64,000 nucleotides of DNA from Arabidopsis thaliana (taxonomy: Eukaryota > Streptophyta > Magnoliopsida > Brassicales > Brassicaceae): assembly GCF_000001735.4 (NCBI RefSeq), contig NC_003076.8, forward strand, positions 23,439,835 through 23,503,834, given 5' to 3'. The notes below the pieces were generated by a model that worked only from the letters and a program-made list of their open reading frames with translations, was not told the origin of the DNA and searched no databases. Within the stretch, counting starts at the first letter, position 1, and each line of letters begins with the position of its first letter. Shown one piece after another: positions 1-11,081 of this stretch. A program made the position numbers and the translations under genes.

Positions 1-3000
1 TTCTTCGTCTCTCTCTTTTGGCTCTCTTTCATCTTCGGATCTACCTCTCCTTCGTCCTCATGGTGGTGCTCCTGCTTCCTCTTTTCCCTTCAAGGTACCC
101 TCATTTCTGGGTCCCCTCTCTAAATTTGGATCTAACTCCCTCTTCTTCCTCTGATTTAGAATTTGTTTTATCTCTCTTGTCTTAGCTTGAGCTAAAAATT
201 TATCCTTTTTTACGGGTTTGTCGCAATCAGCAGCCTTTTTGTTTGGAATTATAATCTTTGGTATATTGCTGATTTGATTCTCTCAAATGTCTGAATTGGC
301 TAATATCTTTCTGATTTGCGAGTTTTAATGCTTTGTGTTTGTAATAACTACTGAGCTCATGTTGGATTTTGATAGGTGTCTGCAACATACATAATTGAAC
401 TTCATAGGTTTATATGTCAATACGAGTAATGCAAGCAGTTTGTTTGTCCTGATTCTTAGTGGCGCACGCAAGTATGTGTTTCTGCTGTAAATATGGACGT
501 ATAATGATATGTAGGCTTTTAGGTGGGCATTTTGTTAGCTGCTATTTGCTCATAAAGGACCTACTGACATTTCTTCTAGTTTTTCTTTAGTTCATCACTC
601 ATTTCGGCCTTATGGTTAAAGAATTATTCCTCTCTTTCTTTTGTACTGAGTACTCGTGGTTCCTTGTCTCCTTTATACGTTATTTCTTATATGATTTTGT
701 GTATTGGGTGTTAGTTAATGAAGATTTATCCTGGGTTGTGCTTTTGTTTCAGGGTGGAGACTCGAGGTTCGATGGCCGTGAACGTGTGAAGTACACCCGT
801 GAGCAGCTCCTGGAGCTTAAAGAGGTGATTATCCCAGTTAAATAATATAGGATTAAAGCCGGTTTAGTTTCTGCTGTTCGTATTTGTTCTTCCTTAGTTG
901 AGGTCATTGACGTCTGTGCATATATACAGACCACTCAACTCTCTGATGAAATTCTGAGAGTCCAACGGGAAACTGCAGCTGAACTGTTTGGTGAGGAAGG
1001 GACTTGGGCACGTGGAGAAAGTGTCGTAAGCAATTTGGTATAGTTTTGTTGAAACATAAATTTTGCATTTTGGTATAGTTTCATGAAGTTTCACTTTTAA
1101 CACATATCTTTTATTTTAATGGTTCAGGTTCCCGTTCAATCCGCAAGTCGCTTCTCTGAGCCAGACTCTCGTGATTGGCGTAGCCGTTCTACTCAACCTC
1201 CACCCTCTGGGGAGGAAAGGTCGTGGGATAATCTTCGTGAAGCTAAAGATTCCAGGTATGTTGAAGCAAGTCAATATAATCGTCAAGACCAACCTAATTC
1301 CCAGTTTTCAAGGGCAAACATATCATCCAACCAAGGGGTAATTGATCAATAGATGAATGTTTTTCCCTCTTCTTAGCCCTTTACATTCTGGCATGATTTC
1401 TTATTTTTCTTACTTATTTGTATATCGTGTGGAACCAGGGTGGACCAGCTCCTGTCCTCGTCAAAGCCGAAGTTCCTTGGTCAGCTAGAAGAGGAAACCT
1501 TTCTGAAAATGATCGTGTTCTGAAGACTGTGAAAGGGTAATGCCGTTGTGACAGTTATTAGTTGTCTAGACTTTTGTATAACTTTCCTTTACTGCCAACA
1601 TGAAATCTTTAAAATAGACTATGCACACTTACAAAGATATACTTTTCTTGTCCAGGATACTGAACAAGCTAACCCCTGAAAAGTATGACCTTCTCAAGGG
1701 CCAACTTATTGAATCTGGCATCACATCTGCTGATATCCTGAAGGTGTATGCTATGTCTCAAGCATAGATGAAGTCTTGTTTGAATCATCTAGGCTGTTTG
1801 TGTGGCTAACCCGTGTTCTTTTCTTTCATTTGTAGGGTGTGATTACCCTTATTTTTGACAAAGCTGTCCTTGAGCCGACCTTTTGCCCTATGTATGCAAA
1901 ATTGTGCTCTGATATCAACGACCAGCTGCCCACCTTCCCACCTGCAGAGCCTGGGGATAAGGAGATTACATTTAAGAGGGTTCTACTGAATATCTGTCAA
2001 GAGGCATTTGAGGGCGCTTCTCAGTTGAGGGAGGAGCTTAGACAGATGAGTGCTCCAGATCAGGAGGCTGAGCGGAATGACAAAGAAAAATTGTTGAAGC
2101 TCAAGACTCTAGGAAATATTCGTTTGATTGGTGAGCTTTTGAAGCAGAAGATGGTCCCAGAAAAGATTGTTCATCACATTGTTCAGGTTAACACCTATAA
2201 GCTTACACATTTTCTTAGACTTCTTTTATTTTGGTATCTAGCATTAACCTTTCTTAATTTGTTCTGTGCACAGGAGCTTCTGGGGGCCGATGAGAAAGTT
2301 TGTCCAGCCGAGGAAAATGTCGAAGCTATTTGTCATTTCTTCAAAACTATTGGCAAACAACTTGACGGAAACGTGAAGTCAAAACGGATTAATGATGTAT
2401 ATTTCAAACGCCTACAGGCTCTGTCAAAGAATCCTCAGTTGGAACTGCGTCTGAGATTCATGGTTCAGAATATCATCGACATGCGCTCCAATGGCTGGGT
2501 TCCAAGGCGGGAAGAGGTATTCTAGGTTTTACAAGGTTGAGACTTGTTTCCTGCTCCATTGTGTAGTGATTCTAATGTTCTATTTACATTACTCGTGCAG
2601 ATGAAAGCAAGAACTATAACCGAAATACATACTGAGGCAGAGAAGAATCTTGGTCTCCGACCAGGTGCCACTGCAAATATGAGAAGGGGTATGGTTTCTA
2701 GTGGTGGGCCTGTGAGCCCTGGCCCTGTCTACCCTGGTGGGCGACCTGGTGCGGGTGGCTTGATGCCTGGTATGCCTGGGACGCGAAGGATGCCTGGGAT
2801 GCCCGGAGTGGACAATGATAACTGGGAGGTACCCCGGACAAGATCAATGTCTAGACGCGATGGGCCAGGACCTCTACATTCTCCAGCAGTGAGCAAGTCG
2901 GCCTCAATGAACACGAGGCTCTTACCTCAAGGCAGCAGTGGCATTATGAGTGGCAAGACAAGCGCACTGTTGCAGGGAAGTGGTTCAGTGTCGCGTCCAG

Positions 3001-3599
3001 TTACCGTGTCAGCAGAACGGCCAGCACAGTCAGTTGCACCTCTGACCGTACCAGTTCCGGTGGAGAAACCACAGCCTAGTGGTCCCAAGTTGAGCGAAGA
3101 AGTGCTCCAAAGAAAAACAAAGTCGCTTCTCGAGGAATATTTCAATGTCCGACTACTTGGTGAAGCTCTGCAGTGTGTAGAGGAGCTTGGTTTGCCGTCA
3201 TATCACCCAGAGTTTGTGAAGGAAGCAATATCCCTGTCTCTTGAGAAAAGCCCGCCTGTCGTTGAGCCAATTGCTACACTCTTGGAGTATTTGTTATCAA
3301 AGAAGGTAGTCGCACCCAAGGATCTTGAAACTGGGTTCTTGCTCTACGGTGCTATGTTGGACGACATTGGAATTGATCTTCCTAAGGCACCAAACAATTT
3401 TGGTGAGATTGTGGGAAAGCTGATTCTGGCTGGTGGTGTGGATTTCAAATTGGTTAGAGAAATTATAGGGAAGATGGAAGACGATAGGTTCCAGAAGATG
3501 GTGGTCGATGCAGCTGTACGCATTGTGGAGTCAAGCGAGCAGGGGAAGTCCTTGTTGGCCTCACAGGCTGCAGACATAGAGGCTTGTCGGAATCTGTAA
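1..3599 (+). CDS. EIF(ISO)4G1: Translation initiation factor eIFiso4G1, 5' end outside window
   Basis: Scaffold of the plant-specific eIFiso4F cap-binding complex; it binds eIFiso4E, eIF4A and eIF3 in the cytosol. Frame-consistent exons: 1-94 (partial), 753-824, 930-1025, 1128-1337, 1439-1536, 1656-1743, 1836-2186, 2274-2516, 2601-3599. About 749 residues are visible; the 780-residue length I remember implies about 31 residues lie upstream. The MIF4G domain is encoded from about 1656 to 2516 (starts [11 protein letters not shown]). A Gly/Pro/Met-rich linker follows at about 2690-2810. The C-terminal MA3 domain starts near 3090 ([17 protein letters not shown]). The first visible exon is read in frame 2 ([17 protein letters not shown]) and joins the [19 protein letters not shown] exon. 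Ends with TAA. Family call is secure; iso4G1 rather than iso4G2 rests on locus order and remembered sequence. Confidence 0.95.
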
Positions 3600-4142
3600 A
3601 AGGAATCATTACTTGACGATTTTGCTCTCTCTGGGTCTTATGCTTGTGCGATGAATGTTGTGTTGTAAGCTTGAAGGAGGAGGAGAAAAGGATTCTCAGA
3701 ACTCAAAAATAGTTTTGCTCTTCGTTGAAGCTTTTTCTTATGACATTATTCTCACCACTCTTCTTTGTGGGCATGAGTCCATGTCCTTTTTTGTATTCTT
3801 CTGTGACTTGTCTTTTTTTGACCTTTGCATTTTTGTTTTACGGTCTCAGTTATTATATTCAGTTGATTGTTGTTGAGACTTGAGACCCCTATAAACTGGT
3901 CGGTTCAGATAATTACATTGGAAATGTTTGATCATCGTCTTCCTATTATTCCTATCTGATTCTGAGCTAACATTAGTTGAGTAAATGATTCATTCGACCT
4001 TAAGCTTTATCAAGTTTGATCAATGGGCCTGAGTGGGCTTTGTAAAGCGTCACAAAAACTCTCCCGCGCAGGACAGAGAATCATTAGTTATTATCCTGAA
4101 AACTAAAATACTTTTTTTTTTTTTTTTCAATTTTAAACAAAA
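3600..4142. other. Spacer: eIFiso4G1 3' UTR and MPS1 promoter
   Basis: Holds the eIFiso4G1 3' end and the short MPS1 upstream region. TGGGCC at 4024-4029 and TGGGCT at 4034-4039 are site II-type elements. CTCCCGCGC at 4061-4069 resembles an E2F-type site. A T16 tract at about 4112-4127 lies just before the start codon. No coding sequence seen. Confidence 0.6.
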
Positions 4143-6605
4143 ATGAGTTCAAGCGTAGCTGAAGCAAATCACACAGAGAAGGAAGAGTCGCTGAGACTGG
4201 CAATCGCTGTTTCTCTGCTACGATCTAAGTTTCAGAATCATCAATCTTCTTCTTCTACTTCCCGTTGTTATGTTTCTTCTGAATCTGATGCACTTCGCTG
4301 GAAGCAGAAGGTGAAACTTCTCGATTTTTTTTTATTTTTTTTTGCATTTGGTTTTAATGGCCTTCTCGTTGCGAACTATCTGATATATATATCTGGTGAA
4401 ATCTACGAATTCTAGGCTACATTTCGATTTCTGTTCTTCGTTTAGAAATCTAGGTCAGCTCTAATTGTTGCGAGACGGAGGTTCTAACATAGTGAGATTT
4501 TCGATTTTGAAATTAGGCTAAAGAGAGGAAGAAAGAGATTATCAGACTCCAGGAAGATCTCAAGGATGCTGAAAGTATTTTTTTCTGCCTCTCTTAACTT
4601 TTGCAAAAATTCGTTTCTGTATTTATTGATTCTTAAAATGGAAAGGCTGCAAGATGTTTCTAGAACTGATTGGTCTTTCTATTAATGCATTTTGTGTCAA
4701 TTATAGGTTCTTTTCATCGTGACTTATTCCCAGCGAATGCTTCTTGCAAGTGTTATTTCTTTGATAACTTGGGAGTATTCAGCGGTAGGAGGATTGGAGA
4801 AGCCTCTGAATCGAGATTTAATGATGTTCTTCGTCGTAGATTTCTCAGACTAGGTCTCTTTTCCTATTCTTAGGTTCATCAGTCTGGTAGCTTGAACATT
4901 TTGTATTCTCTTTGTTACCTTTGTGTTTGTGGGCTTAACTTATCAGCTTGTGTTGTCATTTTATCCTTAGCGCGGAGAAGGAGCAGAAGGAAGTTAACTC
5001 GATCATCTCAAAGATTGCAGCCCTCAGGTTTGTTTAGGGTCTTCCTTTTCCTGGTTTAGCGTCTATTATCTCAGAGTTTCAATTTCCTTAAAGCAATACA
5101 AGAACATATCATAATATGACGTAATGTGCTATATGGGAGAGAGAAGTGGAAAACAGAGTCTATGTAACCAAGCACCATCATTTCATATTCTGGGACTCTT
5201 TTTTATTTGAGTTGAAACTTTGACTGCAGAACCGGATTATGAAGAGGAAGCAGAACATCTTAGGATCTCTATAGATTTTCTCCTGGAACTGTCTGAAGCA
5301 GACTCCAATGTTAGGCTTTGTTGCTTAAGTTTTTTTCTGGTAATATGCACGCACTCTTAAATGCTTTGCAACTCTGAACTTGCTTCTTATATTCTGCAGG
5401 ACTCTAACTTCAGCAATTGGTCACATCAGGCTGTAGATTTCATATTCGGTAATATTATTCAAAGTTCCCGAGTTGCAAACAAATTATTTAAGTCCTGAGC
5501 TGCATTTCCTTTAATATAAACCTGGTTTGCACTTATGAATTAATGCTCTGTTTGGCATACTCAAGCTTCACTGAAGAAGTTAATATCGATGGGAAGGAAC
5601 TTAGAATCTGTTGAAGAATCTATCAGCTTCATGATTACACAGTTGATCACAAGAATGTGCACTCCCGTCAAAGGAAATGGTAACTTCAACAGTTTAATAA
5701 TGATTCTAACTGTGTTTTCCTTCCTAATTATCATTTTTCTACGATTTGTTTTCCTTCACCATCTGTTTTAGAGGTGAAACAACTAGAAACAAGTGTTGGG
5801 TTTTATGTCCAACATTTGATCCGTAAACTTGGAAGTGAACCATTCATTGGACAGCGTGCAATCTTTGCTATTTCTCAGAGGATATCCATTTTAGCCGAAA
5901 ATTTACTATTTATGGATCCATTTGATGAATCATTCCCAGAGATGGATGAGTGCATGTTTATACTGTAAGTATTTCAGATTCAAATGAGATAATGTGTTTC
6001 TATAATACTTGGGGATGCTAAGCTTGATTACGTTGTCTAATGAACATGCAGGATACAGCTAATTGAGTTCCTTATATGTGACTATTTGTTGCCATGGGCG
6101 AATGAAGCATTTGACAATGGTAATAACTAAAGGTATCATGTATAATATATTAACAAAAAATCAGAGTGGCGCAGCGGAAGCGTGGTGGGCCCATAACCCA
6201 CAGGTCCCAGGATCGAAACCTGGCTCTGATAGAGTTTTAAATTTCTTTTTTTTTCTCTTTATTTTTGACATCATTTTTTCTTTTCTTAAGCTCGTTTTCT
6301 AGAATAATAGTCGTTTCCTACCTTAGCTATATACAGAATTACAATCATAGGCGACAAAAAGAATCACAAAAATTGCTGAGATTGGTTGTATTTTATTCTA
6401 TGCAGTTATGTTTGAGGAGTGGATAGCATCAGTAGTACATGCGAGGAAAGCAGTAAAGGCCTTGGAAGAAAGAAATGGGTTGTATCTCCTTTACATGGAC
6501 CGAGTCACTGGGGAATTAGCTAAACGAGTTGGTCAGATCACATCTTTCCGGGAGGTGGAGCCAGCCATTTTGGACAAAATCTTAGCCTACCAAGAAATAG
6601 AATGA
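4143..6605 (+). CDS. MPS1: MULTIPOLAR SPINDLE 1 / PRD2, meiotic double-strand-break protein
   Basis: Plant nuclear protein required in meiosis for double-strand-break formation and bipolar spindle organisation (known from Arabidopsis mps1/prd2 mutants). Ten frame-consistent exons: 4143-4310, 4517-4574, 4707-4853, 4971-5027, 5230-5309, 5400-5448, 5566-5679, 5772-5964, 6052-6119, 6406-6605, giving 321 residues. The N-terminal part (WKQKAKERKKEIIRLQEDL) looks coiled-coil. An Arg/Ser-rich basic patch follows (RLARRRSRRKL). The C-terminal two thirds look helical, ending in LDKILAYQEIE. No enzymatic motif. Intron 9 (6120-6405) hosts a tRNA-Met gene on the same strand. The start is the first ATG in the frame, just after a T-rich leader. 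Alternative splicing at the short exons is possible, so the protein may be longer in other isoforms. Confidence 0.85.
6160..6231 (+). tRNA. Initiator tRNA-Met (CAT)
   Basis: A 72-nt cloverleaf. Acceptor strand ATCAGAG pairs exactly with CTCTGAT, followed by discriminator A; the A1:T72 end is typical of eukaryotic initiator tRNA. The A-box TGGCGCAGCGG is at about 6167-6177 and the B-box GGATCGAAACC at 6210-6220. Anticodon stem GTGGG/CCCAC encloses loop CCCATAA with CAT at 6192-6194; the three G:C pairs next to the loop are an initiator hallmark. The T-loop has ATCGAAA, also initiator-like, rather than the elongator TTCGAAT pattern. No intron in the tRNA. TTTT at 6235-6238 and a longer T run at about 6246 can terminate Pol III. 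It lies in intron 9 of MPS1 in the sense orientation. Confidence 0.97.
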
Positions 6606-6996
6606 TATCTTTCCAGGTTAGCATCTACTCTGTAGAACTTTCTTTTCATTGGGAACCCTTTTTTACTCCTAATTGATAAAAAGATGGTGTGTGGAAAGCA
6701 AGTGACTTAAAGGTACCACTAGTTGATTTGTTAATCATATCACTGCAGAAAATGTGAGAACTGTAAAGACTTAGGTCGATGTCGGCTCTGACCTTTGAAC
6801 CTTTGGATGATGATGGTTTTGTCATATTATAATCTTGGGTCCACATGGCATTATATGTTTATCTCTCGTTTCTCAATCAACAACCCACCAAATTGTTATT
6901 AAATATGTCCTGCAGAAATAATATCTTCTTCAACTACTCTCACGTCTTCTTTTATAAAAGCAAGCCATAGGACGAAAACCTTATCTTATAGCAAAG
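6606..6996. other. Spacer: MPS1 3' end and small-gene promoter
   Basis: Presumed MPS1 3' UTR, then the upstream region of the small secreted-peptide gene. A clear TATA box, TATAAAA, lies at 6953-6959, 38 bases before the ATG at 6997. Nothing else recognised. Confidence 0.55.
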
Positions 6997-7251
6997 ATGC
7001 GTGACATCAAAGGCTTACTCATCCTATCGATCATCTTACTCCTGGTCTTGTCTCAGTCCCTTCTTTTGTGTTCAGGTCATGTCGATCACGAAGCTGGTGT
7101 GACAAGGAAGCTTGGAGTCTTCATAAGGAGAAGGGCAAGAAGATTCAGAGGACATCGCCCCACATCTGCTTCCATTACACTTTTGTCAGGCTCCTTCCAT
7201 ATGACTGCTTGCCTTGCCACCTCTAGTTCTTGCAGTTCTCTTCTTTTCTAG
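6997..7251 (+). CDS. Small secreted peptide precursor, family not recognised
   Basis: An 84-residue single-exon ORF. Residues 1 to about 27 form a strong signal peptide (MRDIKGLLILSIILLLVLSQ, then SLLLCSG). The next stretch is basic with several dibasic sites (RKLG, RRRARRFRGHR), as in plant peptide-hormone precursors that are trimmed in the secretory pathway. The C-terminal part is Ser/Thr-rich (RPTSAS, SSSCSS) with three cysteines in all. I do not recognise a named peptide family. The SAS triplet after a basic stretch is reminiscent of SxS-containing phytocytokines, but that is only a suggestion. A TATA box at 6953-6959 and an AATAAA at 7422-7427 fit an expressed gene. A splice from CAG/GTCATG near 7074 cannot be excluded. 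Confidence 0.6.
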   Translation: MRDIKGLLILSIILLLVLSQSLLLCSGHVDHEAGVTRKLGVFIRRRARRFRGHRPTSASITLLSGSFHMTACLATSSSCSSLLF

Positions 7252-7813
7252 GTTCCATCTACTATCAAAAGTAGTTTTCTTTTTCTACTCTCCTTACAAG
7301 AATTGTGTAGTACATAGTAACACGTCTTTGTAATGCGTTTATGTAAGTTGAGTTCTACATAAGCATGTATTTGTACAAATTTAATGCTTGAAAATTGTGA
7401 GCTTATCATGTTGTCGTTTTCAATAAACCAAAGAAAATTCCTTTTGAACAGCTGCTATATTGATCATGTGTTTTCTAAGTACTCTGTAGGAACAGAGCCA
7501 ATGTGCCGTATCAAGTTGTTCTAGTCACTTGTTCACTTGCAAGATGACTATATATACCACAACCGTGAATTAGACCAAGGAAAGCCAGTATGACAATAAG
7601 AAAGTGAGATCTGATTAGATCTTATCTCATGTACTGTTATGTTCCAACAGCACTGAATACTATCGAGCCTTTCCAGATTCGTCCTGAACTGAAAGAACTA
7701 GACACATTCCGGGTAGAAACAATGGTAAGATGCCAAGGAACATTTTGCATTGGCAGACATTATTACAGGGAAGCACTAATCGAACACAGCTGATTTTCTC
7801 ATTCAGGCTAAGC
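7252..7813. other. Convergent spacer with SKIP1-derived scrap
   Basis: 3' flanks of the small peptide gene (+) and the anthranilate synthase beta gene (-). Contains AATAAA at 7422-7427 and the SKIP1-like remnant at 7451-7508, described separately. No ORF here looks like a gene. Confidence 0.55.
7451..7508 (+). repeat. Short remnant copied from the SKIP1 coding region
   Basis: Bases 7474-7508 match 10416-10450, inside SKIP1 exon 2, at 34 of 35 positions, in the same orientation on the + strand. The stretch just before (about 7451-7473, containing TTGATCATGTGTTT) resembles SKIP1 at about 10350-10370 (TTGATCATATGTTT), so the scrap looks like a SKIP1 copy with about 44 bases deleted. It has no reading frame and lies in the 3' spacer of the preceding gene. 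Confidence 0.7.
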
Positions 7814-9788
7814 CTATGCCAGCTTCTCAGATTCCTTTTTCTCTACGAGTTTGATGAAATTGCGAACAATTGTCTTGCCTTCGGTTGTTATAATACTCTC
7901 CGGATGAAATTGAACTCCCTGTGAATTTTTTTTTACAAGACTTCAAGAGCTCTGTTTTGAATGGAGGAGGCAAGAAGCTACATTAAACACTTGAGTGGGT
8001 TTTACCTGTATATGCTTGTACTTTCTGTGACGGGCAGCCATAACCAGACCATCTTCTGTCCATGCTGTAACCTCGAGTTCATCACTAGGAAATGAATCTT
8101 TTTCGATCACGAGACTGTGATATCTACCTACAAGGAAAGGGCTGAAACCAACAGACCAACAAGATTTGTTTCATTACACATTCTTACAGACTTATGATTA
8201 ACTATATTATACAACACAGAAAAACCTGATTCGTACTTGGATAATCCAGAGAACAAGCCTTCTTCTCCTTTCTCATCATAGTGAACCATTGAGCTTTTCC
8301 CATGCATAACACCAAATGGTGACCGCACAATCTTTCCTAATCAATGTTCAAACAAAATTGCATTTAAGTTGTCGATACATAACATAAAGAATAAAACCAT
8401 GTCTTCTTTATATGCAACTAACCTCCAAATGCTTCTCCTATACACTGCAAACCCATACATACTCCAAATAAAGGAACAAGTGGTCCGAGTTCCAAAACAG
8501 TTTGCAAGGAAATCCCAGAGTCTTGAGGGGTACCTATCAAATTCAAGAGAAGTGTTAAATTCTTCTCGAGCACTTCAAAAAGACACACCACATAATCAGA
8601 GGCCAAACTATTTACCAGGTCCAGGAGAAATCAACAATCCTCTTGGCTTTTTTCTGCATAATAAAGGAATCAACACCAATCGATTAGCCATATTACGTTT
8701 TACACAGAATGTATTTTCCTCTTACCTTTTCAGCTCCTCAACTGTAAGTTCATCATTGCGGTAAACTTCAAAATGGCACCCTAGCTCTCCCATATACTGT
8801 AGAAAATATATACAATTCAAAATTTTGTTTATACTGAAGCAGAAGAAACCACATCAAGAGAAATTAATAGTATGCACCTCATAGGCTTACATAGAGAACT
8901 AGAAGTAAGACATGATCAAATTGTAAATTTGGGATCTATGTGGGATATTCAGAGCAGCCAAAATTTCATGATAAAGTGATATATTTCAACTACGAATAAC
9001 CAATCTAAAGTCAAACATAGCAACTCACAAAATCACCAATTCAAACTTTGAACGCGAATAAAGATTCTACTTAAAAGACCAGTCTTTAGGCAGAAAAGAA
9101 GTAATGTATTAGGTTTTGCTGGATCTAACAATTACTCGTTACAAGGGCAAACAAGCAACGAGGAGCTTTTCCAAATAAAACAAAAACACAATTCTCCAGA
9201 GAAGTAGAGTATTTCGACATAACGACTCTGATCACATTAACAAGAGAGAATCTACACTAGGTAGTCTAATATCTATTAGCATGTAGAAACTAGATTGGAT
9301 TGTGAAACAATGAGATTCTAACAATCAATCACAATGCACATACCTGAATACATTTCTAATAAAAATGCAAATGCAGCTGCTTTTACACCAAAAAAGATTC
9401 AAAAACATTCACAGAGGTAGTGATGATAGGAGATTGTGTTCGAAATGAAACCTGGCAGAGATTGTAAGTGAAGCTGTCGTAATTATCAATCACGATGATA
9501 GGACCAGAGGAATTGACAACAACGGAAGATATCGAATTCGATTCCGCCATTTCAATCGAAGCTTTCGCAATAACATCTCTACGACTCTTCCACAAAACCG
9601 AAACTCCTATCACAGAGGAAACAAAAAACACAGATAAAAATCGAAACTTTTGATTCGAATAACGCTTCCAGAGAAGACTTACTTGTTGGGTTCGTAAGAG
9701 AGTTAACGAGAGACTGGTTTAGGCGGCGAGTGGTGAAGCCATACTTCGGTTGAAGAAGACAGGAATTGTACAATGTAGTAGCCGCCAT
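7814..9788 (-). CDS. ASB2: Anthranilate synthase beta subunit (glutamine amidotransferase), plastid
   Basis: Supplies ammonia from glutamine to the alpha subunit, which makes anthranilate, the first committed step of tryptophan synthesis in the plastid. Eight exons, high to low: 9788-9683, 9606-9452, 8796-8726, 8653-8616, 8533-8423, 8336-8237, 8141-8006, 7918-7814; 273 residues. The N-terminal ~65 residues are Ser/Arg-rich, as in a chloroplast transit peptide. The class-I amidotransferase domain follows: IIVIDNYDSFTYNLCQ at its start, oxyanion loop LLISPGPG, nucleophile Cys near residue 149 in GVCMGLQ, and catalytic HPE near 244-246 in VQFHPES. All triad residues are present, so it should be active. 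The upstream spacer carries two TGGGCC elements. Symbol from memory of the locus; ASB1 is a close paralogue elsewhere. Confidence 0.93.
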
Positions 9789-9885
9789 TGTTTTGGCTCG
9801 AAGTTGTCGTTTGGAGAACTGAGAAACTGAAGAACTCGTAACGTTGTCGTTTTAGCATAGAAAATTCCAAAAACTTAAAAATAAA

Positions 9886-9983
9886 TGGGCCACTCGGTTA
9901 ATATTTGTTTAGACCCGTTAGTAATCGGGTTTAAATGGGTACCCGTTCAAACATTACAAATAGCCCGTTTAGACCCGTGGGCC
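9886..9983. promoter_or_regulatory. Site II elements in the anthranilate synthase beta promoter
   Basis: TGGGCC occurs at 9886-9891 and 9978-9983, about 100 to 195 bases upstream of the minus-strand start at 9788. TGGGCC/TGGGCY elements are known TCP-binding sites in plant housekeeping promoters. The same spacer (9789-10081) holds GTTTAGACCCGT twice, at 9907-9918 and 9967-9978, exactly 60 bases apart, around a GGGTACCC palindrome. Confidence 0.5.
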
Positions 9984-10081
9984 TAAGGTCCATTTTAACA
10001 ACACGACATATAACAAACAACCGACCCAAGTCAGAACTATGGGCAGCTTTATTATAAAACATGGCAGTGTGTGTGTAGAAA

Positions 10082-11081
10082 TCAGATTCTCATGGCTTGT
10101 ATGTCAAATCTCTCGTCATAGAGTCTCCAATGTCCATACCTCTCCGTCTGCGCCACATCCCCTGACCTTGGCACATACACATCTGGCTTCTTTACCTCCT
10201 TAAGCCATTTAAGCCTTGACACGTTGCTTGTAATGTCACGGCTTGACAAATGCACACACCCAAACAAGTCCAAGTACTCTAGCTTGGGACAACCCTCACA
10301 TATCGAAGCAAGACCCTTGACAGATAATCTAGAGAACTGAATCTCCAAATGCTCTAGATTGATCATATGTTTCCCAATCGCGTCAGCTTCTGTGTCTCCG
10401 TCTTGAGGACAAGCGTCTAAGTATTCTGTAGGAACAGAGCCAATGTGCCGAGAAGACCAATCCATAAGATTACGTTTCAAGATCCTCAGATTAGGACAGT
10501 TTCTACCAATCATCACAAGAGTGTCGTGAGATATCTCGTGACAGTAACTGATATCAAGTTCCTTTAAACTCCTGCACCGAAACGCTATCTTCGTCATCGA
10601 TGCGTCTGTCACGTTAGGACTGCTTCTAATGGCAAGAACCTGTAGATTCGGGCATCTATTGATATGTCCAAAATCAGACTCGTAGCCATAGAAAATTCCA
10701 AAATAGAGGATATCACAAACTCAATCACGATCTTGATAAGAAAGATATTTACCTATCGGCTGCGTAAGAGAGAGCGTGGTCGCTGCAATGGCGGACGCGG
10801 ATCTTAGTGAGACCACCTTCGCTCCAATCAACGACTGATCGTAGCATTAAGTCTACCTTCTGCTCGAACTCAGGGGACCACAAGTGAGTCGACTCGGGAT
10901 AGGAATCGAACCATGGCTCCAGATCGAAGATAGACCAGAGATACGGATCTCTGCAAACAGTTAGCCACGATTTTTGGACGAACATCGGACCGGTCCATAG
11001 CTCCTGAATCGTAAGCCTTGAAATGATGTTGATGAGTATCTCTGGAGCCAATCCGCCCCAATCAGACCCGTCTTCTTCCAT
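10082..11081 (-). CDS. SKIP1: F-box/LRR protein SKP1-interacting partner 1
   Basis: Substrate-receptor subunit of an SCF (SKP1-cullin-F-box) ubiquitin ligase. Two exons, 11081-10753 and 10655-10082, 300 residues. The F-box lies at about residues 8-50 (WGGLAPEILINIISRLT, then a conserved Trp-containing stretch SWLTVCRDPYLW). Leucine-rich repeats of the cysteine-containing type follow from about residue 100 (CPNLQVLAIR, CRSLKELDISYC, CPNLRILKR, CPKLEYLDLFGC), the presumed substrate-binding face. The C-terminus WRLYDERFDIQAMRI is non-repeat. The promoter has a palindromic G-box at 11166-11175. A scrap of exon 2 is duplicated at 7451-7508. Substrates cannot be read from the sequence. Confidence 0.95.

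Noticed and set aside
8369-8764. 131-codon plus-strand ORF across the anthranilate synthase beta gene
   Set aside because: Runs through exons and introns of a well-supported minus-strand gene and matches no family.
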